From: Gemmatimonadota bacterium
Lineage (GTDB): Bacteria; Gemmatimonadota; Gemmatimonadetes; Gemmatimonadales; GWC2-71-9
Length of the DNA: 64,000 nucleotides
Reading direction: 5' to 3'
Assembly: GCA_016713785.1 (NCBI GenBank)
Contig: JADJOM010000003.1
Span: forward strand, 2,375,501 to 2,439,500
Shown here one piece after another: positions 53,508 to 59,956 of the stretch. The position numbers were made by a program, and so were the translations under genes. How positions within the stretch are numbered: the stretch's first letter is position 1; every line of letters starts with the position of its first letter. The notes under the pieces were generated by a model that was not told the origin of the DNA, did not search any database, and worked only from the letters and a program-made list of their open reading frames with translations.

Positions 53508-54146
53508 CTACCGGATCTCCACATCGAAGGCGGGTGTCGGACCCGGCACCTCAAAGCTGTAGTGCCACCACTCCTTCTCGTACTGCCGGAACCCCTCCGC
53601 CTCCATCATCTGCCGCAGGAGCTGCCGGTAGCGCAGGGTGCGGCCCGTGGCGTTGGCCCAGTGGGCCTGCTCGGAAAAGGTGTCGTAGGCCGTGCCCATG
53701 GGCACCTCGCGGCCGCCCACCGACCAGTCCACCAGCGTGAGGTCGACGGCCAGCCCCAGGTTGTGCCGGCTCTGGCTCGCGATATAGCCATCGGCCAGCA
53801 GGTGCGCCTGCCCCGTCCGGCGCGCCCACTCCACCATGGCGCGGGTGGCACGGACCGGACGGTAGCCGTCGAACACCTTGAGGCCCATGCCCCCCGAGAG
53901 CAGCCGCCGCTGCACCCGGCCCAGCGCGGCGGCCGCCTCCCGGCGCAGCAGGATCCGGTTGGGGCCGTACCCCGGGAGTGGGGCCCCGGTGAAGTTGGCC
54001 GCGGTGGCGTAGCGCGCCTCGATGACGATCGTGGTGTCCACACGGCGCAGGTCGAGCAGTAGCGAATCCGCGGCCCCCTGCCCCGCCATGGGGGCCGCCA
54101 GGAGCACGCTCGCCCAGCTGCCGATCCGCCAAACCGTGCCCCGCAT
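53508..54146 (-). CDS. vanX: D-alanyl-D-alanine dipeptidase (VanX/DdpX family), exported
   Basis: 212 residues from the ATG at 54146, with GGAGG 5 bases upstream. A signal peptide (about 1-22, ending 'APMAGQ') precedes a zinc dipeptidase domain. The SxHxxGxAxD motif is 'SRHNLGLAVD' with zinc ligands His128 and Asp135. 'EKEWWHYSF' gives catalytic Glu192-type and ligand His195 residues, and Arg97 lies in 'DGYRPVRAT'. VanX hydrolyses D-Ala-D-Ala. With no vanH, vanA or regulator nearby, a role in peptidoglycan turnover is likelier than vancomycin resistance. The 3' end overlaps a short hairpin (53475-53481 with 53507-53513) shared with the convergent DinB gene. Confidence 0.88.
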   Translation of the reverse strand: MRGTVWRIGSWASVLLAAPMAGQGAADSLLLDLRRVDTTIVIEARYATAANFTGAPLPGYGPNRILLRREAAAALGRVQRRLLSGGMGLKVFDGYRPVRATRAMVEWARRTGQAHLLADGYIASQSRHNLGLAVDLTLVDWSVGGREVPMGTAYDTFSEQAHWANATGRTLRYRQLLRQMMEAEGFRQYEKEWWHYSFEVPGPTPAFDVEIR

Positions 54147-54246
54147 CCCCGCCTCCTGTCCGGAAACCAGTCGCCATGCCGGCACGTAAGTTCCATCCGA
54201 GCAAGGCATTAGCCAAGGGCCTATGGCCTGTGGCGGTGGCTGGCGA

Positions 54247-54252
54247 TATAAT
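54247..54252 (+). promoter_or_regulatory. Consensus -10 box upstream of greA
   Basis: A perfect TATAAT at 54247-54252, in otherwise GC-rich sequence, about 83 bases before the greA ATG. No convincing -35 is visible at 17 bases; TGGCCT is the best candidate. The start would be near 54259. Confidence 0.5.
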
Positions 54253-54277
54253 GGAACAGTCGATGGACCTTGGACGC

Positions 54278-54320
54278 CCCGGGCGAGTCTCAGTTCTGGC
54301 CCGGGCCGTTTCCTTTTTTT
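54278..54320 (+). terminator. Terminator-like hairpin in the greA leader
   Basis: CCCGGGC (54278-54284) pairs with GCCCGGG (54299-54305) across 14 bases, and is followed by GTTTCC and seven T (54314-54320). It lies between the greA promoter and the ATG at 54335. It should release a leader RNA of about 60 bases unless read through. Confidence 0.5.
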
Positions 54321-54334
54321 CCCCGAGTGGCATC

Positions 54335-54793
54335 ATGCTGCGTGAAATGCGGGCCAAGCTGGGCGCTGAAATCGAGCAGCTCAGTCATGAACTCAATATC
54401 CTGATCCCCCAGGCCATCGCCACGGCGGTGGAACTGGGCGACCTGCGGGAGAATTCCGAGTACAAGGCCGCCCTGGAGCGCCAGCAGTTCGTCCAGGCCC
54501 GGCTGGGCCAGCTGCACCAGCGGCTGGCGCAGGTCAGTCAGCTCTCGACCACCGAGACGCCGGCCGACCAGGTGGGCCTCGGCTCGAGCGTGCGGGTCCT
54601 CGACCTCGACACCAACGAGGAGGAGACCTTCATGGTGGTGCTGGCCGAGATGATGGACATCGAGGCCGGGCACATCTCGCTCGCGTCCCCGCTGGGCCGC
54701 GCCCTCAAGGGGCGGAAGGTGGGTGAGGAGATCGCGCTGCGGCTCCCCCGCGGGCAGCGGACGCTGCGGGTCCTCGAAATCCGCCAGCCCTGA
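54335..54793 (+). CDS. greA: Transcription elongation factor GreA
   Basis: A 152-residue Gre factor, close to the usual 158. The N-terminal coiled coil carries the tip motif 'ELGDLRENSEYKAALERQQF' with Asp36 and Glu39, the acidic pair that inserts into the RNA polymerase secondary channel and promotes cleavage of backtracked RNA. The C-terminal domain includes 'VGLGSSVRVLDLDTNEEETF' and 'ISLASPLGRALKGRKVGEEI'. The ATG at 54335 fits; the open frame upstream to 54176 is not conserved. A terminator-like hairpin in the leader may allow feedback control. A GroES-like gene follows after 4 bases. Confidence 0.93.
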   Translation: MLREMRAKLGAEIEQLSHELNILIPQAIATAVELGDLRENSEYKAALERQQFVQARLGQLHQRLAQVSQLSTTETPADQVGLGSSVRVLDLDTNEEETFMVVLAEMMDIEAGHISLASPLGRALKGRKVGEEIALRLPRGQRTLRVLEIRQP

Positions 54794-54797
54794 GCCG

Positions 54798-55175
54798 ATG
54801 CCCATGGACTTCCCCCGCAAGCAGCTCATCCTGGTCGGTGACCGGGTGCTGATCGCGCCTGAAGAGGGAGAGGAGCGGACCCGCGTGGGGCTCTACCTCC
54901 CCGCGACGGCGCTCGACGCCCAGCAGGTGCAGAGCGGGCTGGTGATCGCCGTGGGCCCCGGCGACCCCGCCCCCGACCTGGCCAGCGCGGCCGACGACGA
55001 GCCGTGGAAGGTCAGTGACCGGCCGATGCGCTGGCGGCCGATGCAGGCGCGGGTGGGGGACCACGCGATCTTCTTCCGCAAGGCCGCGGTGGAGATCACC
55101 TTCGAGGAAAAGAAGTACCTCGTGGTCCCCCAGGCGGCGATCCTGGCGCTGGTGCGCGAGGACCTGCCCATCTAG
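54798..55175 (+). CDS. GroES-like (chaperonin 10) protein, divergent
   Basis: A 125-residue protein with Cpn10 fold features: 'KQLILVGDRVLIAPEEGEE' at the start, 'SGLVIAVGPGDP' in the middle and 'VGDHAIFF' later, ending 'VVPQAAILALV'. It differs from true GroES. The mobile-loop tripeptide that binds GroEL (IVL) reads LYL here ('RVGLYLPATALDAQQ'). An insertion of about 25 residues (about 56-80, 'APDLASAADDEPWKVSDRP') follows the beta-hairpin. No groEL is nearby. The start is the ATG at 54798, 4 bases after greA; an ATG at 54804 is possible. It may be a co-chaperone for another partner. Confidence 0.7.
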   Translation: MPMDFPRKQLILVGDRVLIAPEEGEERTRVGLYLPATALDAQQVQSGLVIAVGPGDPAPDLASAADDEPWKVSDRPMRWRPMQARVGDHAIFFRKAAVEITFEEKKYLVVPQAAILALVREDLPI

Positions 55176-55198
55176 CCGGGTCCCGGCGCCCCGCTCAG

Positions 55199-55228
55199 TT
55201 GAACTCGCCCTACGCCCCGCGATACTAT
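55199..55228 (+). promoter_or_regulatory. Promoter giving a leaderless transcript
   Basis: TTGAAC (55199-55204), 18 bases, TACTAT (55223-55228). The predicted start falls at or next to the ATG at 55234, and no ribosome-binding site is present. Confidence 0.5.
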
Positions 55229-55233
55229 TCACC

Positions 55234-55746
55234 ATGCCGCTCACCCGCTTCCCCGATCACGAAGACAAGCGGGTCTTCCTGTCCACCGTCCCGGCCCTCA
55301 ACCTCCCGCCGGCGCCGGGCGCCTACTCCGATCGCGTGTCCGTCGCCGTACTGTGGCTCGAGGCCGGCAGCCAGGCGCTGCAGGAGCTCTCGCAGGAGTT
55401 TGCCCTCGCGCTGATCGAGAAGGGCGGCCTCGCGGTGGTGCTCGGCGGCAGCGGCGCCGAGGCGGCGGCGGCCATCTTCGACGAGGCCGCGGCCGAGACC
55501 ACCCACGCCGACCGGGAAGACGAAGCGGTCGGTCTCTGGACCGACCCCGAGGCCAGCGTCGAGGACCTGTTGTTCCTCGCAGGGGAGGAGGCCATGCCGC
55601 CCGACGCCTTCGCGGACCAGCCGTGGGACCTCGTGGTGTGGGCCCGCAGCGGCGACCCGGTGGTGCCGAAGCTCCGCGCCGCGCTCAACCGCCTCAGCGC
55701 CATCGTCGACGAACGCTACGAACTCGGCGGCGAGGACGAGGGCTGA
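55234..55746 (+). CDS. Conserved-looking cytosolic protein, function unknown
   Basis: A 170-residue protein, acidic, without signal peptide or transmembrane segments. The N-terminal third has 'DRVSVAVLWLEAGSQALQEL' and 'EKGGLAVVLGGSGAEAAAAI', an alternating strand-helix pattern like a small alpha/beta domain. The C-terminus has 'ADQPWDLVVWARSGDPVVPK' and ends with acidic residues. I cannot assign a family. The ATG at 55234 lies right behind a clear -10 box, so the mRNA would be leaderless. The membrane-protein gene at 55749 begins 2 bases after its stop, so they are probably co-expressed. Confidence 0.65.
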   Translation: MPLTRFPDHEDKRVFLSTVPALNLPPAPGAYSDRVSVAVLWLEAGSQALQELSQEFALALIEKGGLAVVLGGSGAEAAAAIFDEAAAETTHADREDEAVGLWTDPEASVEDLLFLAGEEAMPPDAFADQPWDLVVWARSGDPVVPKLRAALNRLSAIVDERYELGGEDEG

Positions 55747-55748
55747 CC

Positions 55749-56207
55749 GTGGGGCTGCTGCGCCGGCGGGCCGCGGTGCCCGTCAGCGAGCGCGCCCGCG
55801 CCCTGCGCCTCCTCACCTGGGGCTGCCTGCTGCTGGCGGGGCTCGCCCTCGGACTGCTCGTGGCCGGGACCAAGGGGTGGGTCCCGCGCGAGACCACCGG
55901 CTCCGCGACCACGATGTTCGTCGGGCTCCTGCTGGCGGCGACCTGGACCGGACTCCGGGCCCAGCGGCAGGCCGTGGCCGACCGGGAGCGGGAAAGCGAG
56001 CGCGCCATGGTGATCGTCCTCGCCGCCCAGCTGGGGCAGCAGGATGACGACACCCTGGCGCGCATGGTCGCGAACGGTGGCCCGGCGGGTGAGGCGGCAG
56101 CGGGCATCCTGGCCGGCCGCCGGAACCCTAAAGCGTCCGCTGCCACTCCATCATCTTCGCGGTCAACGCCACCGAGGCCTCGGTCCACGCCCCCTTCGGG
56201 CCGATGA
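55749..56207 (+). CDS. Small two-helix membrane protein, unknown
   Basis: A 152-residue protein from GTG 55749. Two hydrophobic helices (about 20-42 and 52-72) are joined by 'KGWVPRETTGSATT'. A charged helical region follows ('RQAVADRERESERAMVIVLA', about 72-95), then 'LGQQDDDTLARMVANGGPAG'. The last ~28 residues are Ser/Pro/Arg-rich and are read over the antisense strand of the CZB gene (overlap 56128-56207). The true gene may be shorter, or a frameshift may have removed the natural stop. No family is recognised. It is co-directional with the leaderless gene just upstream. Confidence 0.5.
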   Translation: MGLLRRRAAVPVSERARALRLLTWGCLLLAGLALGLLVAGTKGWVPRETTGSATTMFVGLLLAATWTGLRAQRQAVADRERESERAMVIVLAAQLGQQDDDTLARMVANGGPAGEAAAGILAGRRNPKASAATPSSSRSTPPRPRSTPPSGR

Positions 56208-56511
56208 GCTGCTCCGCCTCCGACCGCTTCCCGGTGGTGGCGAGGGTCAAGACCTCCGCTGACCGCACGTGGAACTCGGCGTGCAGCTTGCGCACAACGT
56301 CATGGAACGGCGTGCGCTTGAGGGCCGCGTCACATCCGTGCAGCCACTTGCCGAACGCACAGTGGTTGTCGAGCCGGACGACCTTCACGTCCTGGTCGGT
56401 GCCGCCCTGGGCCAGGGCACTCTTGAGCCGGCTCTTCCACATTCCGTGCGCCGCAATCGCCTGCTGCAGTTCGGCCTTGGTGCTGGCGACGACTTCCGTG
56501 CTGATGCCCAT
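56128..56511 (-). CDS. Stand-alone CZB (chemoreceptor zinc-binding) domain protein
   Basis: A 127-residue protein that is almost entirely one CZB domain. The pattern is His22 ('IAAHGMWKSRLKSAL'), Cys51 ('DNHCAFGKWLHG'), and His77/His81 ('VVRKLHAEFHVRSAEV'), the 3His/1Cys zinc site. CZB domains usually sit at the end of chemoreceptors or diguanylate cyclases, where they sense zinc or hypochlorite; here there is no fused output. No chemoreceptor gene is in the window. It may modulate a partner in trans. The 3' 80 bases overlap the plus-strand membrane protein, tail to tail. Confidence 0.82.
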   Translation of the reverse strand: MGISTEVVASTKAELQQAIAAHGMWKSRLKSALAQGGTDQDVKVVRLDNHCAFGKWLHGCDAALKRTPFHDVVRKLHAEFHVRSAEVLTLATTGKRSEAEQLIGPKGAWTEASVALTAKMMEWQRTL

Positions 56512-56616
56512 GCCGCTGTCCCCTTCCTGGTGTGCGGATCCCGGTCAAGCGCAGAACCCCTCCGTCCAGCTTCGGCCGACGCGCGCCATTCCTTGAGCGA
56601 CACGGTAGATTCGCCG

Positions 56617-57033
56617 ATGATGCCGCTCCGCCTCCTCGCCCCGTTTGCGCGCGCCCTCCGGCTGCGCTGCCCCGCCTGCGGCGGGGGGCCGGTGTTCGTG
56701 GCCTGGCTGCGGATGTGCCCCAGCTGCCCCAGCTGCGGGCTGCGTTTCGACCGGGAGCCGGAGGGGGGCTATTGGGTGGGTTCCAACGCGATCAACCTCT
56801 TCGCCACCGAGGCGGTGTTCGCGCTGGGGCTGGTGGGCGTACTGGTGCGGACCTGGCCGGAACCACCGTGGGACGGGCTCCTGTGGGGCGGGATCGGCCT
56901 GATGGTGTGCTTCCCGGTGATCTTCTTCCCCTGGTCCAAGACGCTGTTCGTGGCCGTGGACCTGAGCATCCGGCCGCCGGAACCGGGGGACTACGAGAAG
57001 CCCCGGGAACCCGCGGCCCGGCGCCGCGCCTGA
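56617..57033 (+). CDS. DUF983 membrane protein
   Basis: A 138-residue protein with two rubredoxin-like Cys pairs at the N-terminus ('LRCPACGGGPVF', about 16-27, and 'MCPSCPSCGLRF', about 33-44). Two transmembrane helices follow (about 64-82, 88-110), with 'FFPWSKTLFVAVDLSIRP' after the second. This matches DUF983, often found near cytochrome oxidase genes in alphaproteobacteria and thought to bind metal. The ATG at 56617 lies 6-7 bases after a TAGATT-like -10 box, so it may also be leaderless. It is convergent with the zinc anti-sigma, 17 bases away. Confidence 0.8.
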   Translation: MMPLRLLAPFARALRLRCPACGGGPVFVAWLRMCPSCPSCGLRFDREPEGGYWVGSNAINLFATEAVFALGLVGVLVRTWPEPPWDGLLWGGIGLMVCFPVIFFPWSKTLFVAVDLSIRPPEPGDYEKPREPAARRRA

Positions 57034-57050
57034 CGCCGGGGCGCCTTCCG

Positions 57051-57311
57051 CTACGATTCGGCGGCGAGGCGCTCGTGCAGCCGCCGGGCGCGCTCGGGGT
57101 CGAGCGGGGGCGGCAGGGCCAGTTCCTTCCGCAGCTCGGCCACCTGGCGCGCGAACTCCCCGCCGAAGCGTTCGCACCAGTCGCAGCCGCGCACGTGGTC
57201 CTGCACCTGGGCCACCTCCGCGGGACCGAGGTCGCCGTCGAGATAATCCGACAGGCGCTCGAGCACCTCGCGGCAGCGCAGTCCCCCGACCATCCGCTCG
57301 CTATTCGCCAT
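57051..57311 (-). CDS. Short zinc-finger anti-sigma factor
   Basis: An 86-residue zf-HC2 protein. The zinc site is 'DHVRGCDWCERFGGEF' (H-x3-C-x2-C, about 38-45), with an upstream Cys in 'GLRCREVLERLSDYLDGDLG'. There is no transmembrane helix, so it is cytosolic. Its start overlaps the sigma stop by 11 bases, a strong coupling. Short soluble anti-sigmas of this kind often respond to redox or metal through their zinc site. The neighbouring copper/silver efflux operon makes a metal or redox signal plausible, but no sequence evidence links them. Confidence 0.8.
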   Translation of the reverse strand: MANSERMVGGLRCREVLERLSDYLDGDLGPAEVAQVQDHVRGCDWCERFGGEFARQVAELRKELALPPPLDPERARRLHERLAAES

Positions 57312-57858
57312 GGGCCCTCCGCAGTTCGGCGGCCAGCCGCAGCCGCGCGCGGTGCAACCGGGTCTTGAGGGCGGGCAGCGCCAGCCCCATCAGGGCGGCC
57401 GCCTCTTCCCCGCTGAATCCCTCGAGCTCCCGCAGCACGATCACCTCGCGGTCCAGCGGGCTCAGCTGCTGCAGCGCGCCCTCCAGCAGGGCACGACGGT
57501 CGGCCACCGCCACCCGTTCCGCGCCCGCGTCACTGCCCCAGCCCGCCTCGCACCCCAGGGCCTCGAGGGGGAGGTGGTCGCCCGGCTCGTCGACCCGGCG
57601 CCGGTGCAGCCGGTGCAGCGCATGCCGCCCGATGGTGAGCAGCCATCCCCGGGCGGAGTCGGCCCCGCGGAAGCTGTCCGCGGCGCGCCAGGCGGCCAGG
57701 AAGGCCTCCTGCAGGGCGTCCTCCGCGTCCGCCTCGGTACCCGCGATCATCCGCAGGTAGCGGAAGAGCGCGTCCTGGTGCCGGGTGACGAAGCGGTCGT
57801 ACGCGGCGCGGTCGCCGCCGGCGGCGTGCCGGAGCAGCGCCGCGTCGGGCTCACTCAA
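57301..57858 (-). CDS. ECF-type RNA polymerase sigma factor, TTG start
   Basis: A 185-residue sigma. There is no suitable ATG. The natural N-terminus 'LSEPDAALLRHAAGGDRAAY' starts at TTG 57858, overlapping the stop of the DUF2892 gene by two bases (TTGA), which points to translational coupling. Region 2 includes 'ADAEDALQEAFLAAWRAADS'; region 4 has 'FSGEEAAALMGLALPALKTR' followed by 'LHRARLRLAAELR'. It is a fifth ECF sigma in this window, not closely related to the four others. Its anti-sigma overlaps its end. The open frame upstream to 58071 lies over DUF2892 and is not coding. Confidence 0.85.
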   Translation of the reverse strand: MSEPDAALLRHAAGGDRAAYDRFVTRHQDALFRYLRMIAGTEADAEDALQEAFLAAWRAADSFRGADSARGWLLTIGRHALHRLHRRRVDEPGDHLPLEALGCEAGWGSDAGAERVAVADRRALLEGALQQLSPLDREVIVLRELEGFSGEEAAALMGLALPALKTRLHRARLRLAAELRRAHGE

Positions 57859-58064
57859 CGCCGGGCCGCTGGGCAGGTGCTGAAGCCGAACACGGTGTAC
57901 AGCGGGCAGCTGCCCAGCAGGCCGGTGGCCAGCGGCACCACGCCGAGGAAGCCCCAGGGGGTCTTGGGCCCGACGAAGGCGATGGCGATCAGGCCGAGAC
58001 CGAGGGCGACCCGCGCGCCGCGTTCGATCGGGTGTTCGTTGGTCGGGAGCAGCTTGGCCAGCAT
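57855..58064 (-). CDS. DUF2892 (YgaP-type) small membrane protein
   Basis: 69 residues from the ATG at 58064, which has GAGG 6 bases upstream. The sequence 'NEHPIERGARVALGLGLIAI' followed by 'GFLGVVPLATGLLGSCPLYT' and 'VFGFSTCP' is the DUF2892 pattern: two transmembrane helices with the conserved 'GxCPxYxxxGxxTC' end. In YgaP this part is fused to a rhodanese domain; here it stands alone. The two Cys residues near the C-terminus could be redox active. It heads an operon with a sigma and a zinc anti-sigma. It is transcribed away from the copper efflux operon. Confidence 0.85.
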   Translation of the reverse strand: MLAKLLPTNEHPIERGARVALGLGLIAIAFVGPKTPWGFLGVVPLATGLLGSCPLYTVFGFSTCPAARR

Positions 58065-58176
58065 GGGGCACCTCGGTTGGTAGGGGGCAGCAGACATCGT
58101 CGCAGCAATCCTGCCCAGGAGAGCCGGATCCGCCCGGAAAGGATTCACCCGGTGCGCCCAGCGCGATCCTGAGGTA

Positions 58177-58186
58177 CTGTTAACAG
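58177..58186. promoter_or_regulatory. 10-bp palindrome between DUF2892 and cus operons
   Basis: CTGTTAACAG at 58177-58186 is a perfect palindrome in the 165-base divergent region. It could be a regulator site for either operon. No full promoter could be read around it, and no regulator gene of the cus type is in the window. Confidence 0.3.
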
Positions 58187-58229
58187 ACCCTTCAAGTCGG
58201 AATCATCACTCCTGGCTGACCTTGGACCC

Positions 58230-58571
58230 ATGAGCCTGCCGTCCCGCCTGCTCGCCCTGCTGCTCCTCACCCTGGTGCTCGCCACGAGCACAGGGGTGGA
58301 GGCTGGCTGTGGCGGGCCGACACCGGCGCCGGCAGAGCATCATGGCGGGCACCACCCCGAGGCGCCAACCCGGCACCACCCCGGCCACCCCTGTCCGGTG
58401 CTCCCCGGCGCCGCGTGCCTGACCATGGCGGGCTGCCTGTCGGCTGGTGCCCCGCCGGCGGCGCAGGTTCTTGTGCTGTCGCCGACGAGGTCGGTCCAGC
58501 CGGCCGCGCCCTTGCTTCCCGCACTGCCTCCCCGGGACCTCACCCCCGACAGCCCCCCTCCACGCGCCTGA
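58230..58571 (+). CDS. Exported His/Cys-rich small protein, possible metal binder
   Basis: A 113-residue protein with a signal peptide (about 1-25, 'SRLLALLLLTLVLATSTGVE'). The mature part has 'EHHGGHHPEAPTRHHPGHPC', with seven His in 20 residues, followed by 'AACLTMAGC' with more Cys and a Met. Pro-rich sequence then runs to the end. I recognise no family. It is the first gene before the CusC-CusB-CusA set, 101 bases upstream of the CusC-like gene. A periplasmic copper- or silver-binding protein playing the part of CusF is a reasonable guess, but it does not resemble CusF. Confidence 0.6.
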   Translation: MSLPSRLLALLLLTLVLATSTGVEAGCGGPTPAPAEHHGGHHPEAPTRHHPGHPCPVLPGAACLTMAGCLSAGAPPAAQVLVLSPTRSVQPAAPLLPALPPRDLTPDSPPPRA

Positions 58572-58672
58572 TCCAGGGCCATCGCCTCGCCGTGACCGGG
58601 AGCTGAGACCCGGCCGGCGGGAGCCCCCGGGGAGCCTCCCCGCGGGCGCTTCACCTGGATCGGGATGCACCC

Positions 58673-59956
58673 ATGCGAATCGTCGTCATTGTCCTGGGCC
58701 TCGCGCTGCTGGCGCGGGATGCCCAGGCCCAGGCCGCGCCTCCCCTGACGCTGGCGGAGCTGTACCGTCGGATCGAGCCCACCAGCCCGCGGCTGGCCGC
58801 GGCGCGCGCGCGCAGCGACGCCGCGCGCGCCCGGATCGGACCCGCCAGTCGCTGGCCTGACCCGGCCATCCAGCTGGCCCTGATGAACCGGAGCCTGCCA
58901 CGCCTCGGGCTCTCCGATCCCCTCGGCATGACCCAGCTCCAGATCATGCAGATGGTGCCGGTGGCGGGCAAGACCGGGCTCGCGGTGCGGGCCGCGCGCG
59001 CGGGCGCCGAGGCCGAGGCGGAACGCACCCGGGAGATGGCGCAGGACGTCCGCGCCGACGCCGCGATGCGCTTCTTCGACCTCTACCAGGCCGACGCCAC
59101 GCTGGGGCTGATGCGCGAGGGACGCCGCCTCCTCGGCGAGGCGCTCCGCGCAGGTGAGGCGATGTACGCCAGCGGGAGCACGCCGCAGGCCGTGGTACTG
59201 CGCGCCCAGGTGGAGCTGGCCCGCATGGACGAGGCGGTGCTCCGCATGGAGGGCATGCGGGCCACGATGGCGTCCGCCCTGAACGCCCTCGCGGAACTCC
59301 CGCTCGATGCCCCGGTCGGCACGCCCACGCTGCCGGCCTTTCCGGCGGCCCCGCCCCCGGTGGACAGTCTGGAGGCGCTGGCGCTCGCGCGCCGACCGAT
59401 GCTCGCCGCGGGCGCGCTCGACGCGGCCCAACGTGACCTGCTGGCCCGTCGCACCGCACGGGAGATCTGGCCCGACCTGACGCTGGGCGTGATCTACGGC
59501 CAGCGGCCGATGCCGGACGGCGGCACCGACCGGATGGCCAGCTTCATGCTCGGGTTCACCCTCCCGCTCACCCCCGGCAGCCGCCAGCGCCAGATGACCA
59601 GCGAGGCGCGGGCCATGCATGCCGAGGCCGTGGCCGACCTCGCCGCGATGCGGCTCGAGACCCGTACCCGCATCGGCGCGCTGGCGGCGGAGCTCACCCG
59701 CACCGCCGCGACGCGCCGGCACTACCAGACCATCCTGCTGCCGGAACTCGAGGCCGCGACCGGCTCCGCGTTGTCGGGCTACCGTGCCGGCCAGGTGGAC
59801 CTCATGACCCTGCTCGAGAGCCAGATGGGCCTGATCGCGGCCCGCCAGGAGCTGGTCCGGCTCGACGCCGAGACCGGCAAGGCCTGGGCGGAACTCGAGA
59901 TGCTCACGACCATGACCTTCCTGGCCGCCGCGTCGGCCGACGGAGCCACCCGATGA
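58673..59956 (+). CDS. TolC-family outer membrane protein of a heavy-metal efflux system (CusC-like)
   Basis: A 427-residue outer membrane channel subunit. The signal peptide ends near 'DAQAQ' (residue 20). Two outer-membrane-efflux repeats are visible, with coiled-coil helices such as 'RARSDAARARIGPASRWPDP' (about 45-64) and 'GYRAGQVDLMTLLESQMGLI' near residue 375. 'QIMQMVPVAGKTGLAVRAAR' (about 100) is typical of the metal-pump TolC relatives. Met residues are frequent (MRxxMxxM), as expected for copper systems. Its stop overlaps the adaptor start by ATGA. It is shorter than the drug-pump TolC protein at 23819. Confidence 0.85.
   Translation: MRIVVIVLGLALLARDAQAQAAPPLTLAELYRRIEPTSPRLAAARARSDAARARIGPASRWPDPAIQLALMNRSLPRLGLSDPLGMTQLQIMQMVPVAGKTGLAVRAARAGAEAEAERTREMAQDVRADAAMRFFDLYQADATLGLMREGRRLLGEALRAGEAMYASGSTPQAVVLRAQVELARMDEAVLRMEGMRATMASALNALAELPLDAPVGTPTLPAFPAAPPPVDSLEALALARRPMLAAGALDAAQRDLLARRTAREIWPDLTLGVIYGQRPMPDGGTDRMASFMLGFTLPLTPGSRQRQMTSEARAMHAEAVADLAAMRLETRTRIGALAAELTRTAATRRHYQTILLPELEAATGSALSGYRAGQVDLMTLLESQMGLIAARQELVRLDAETGKAWAELEMLTTMTFLAAASADGATR

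Noticed and set aside
53508..54146. Vancomycin-resistance gene cluster
   Set aside because: Only a VanX-like gene is present. There is no VanH, ligase, VanS or VanR, and the protein has a signal peptide.
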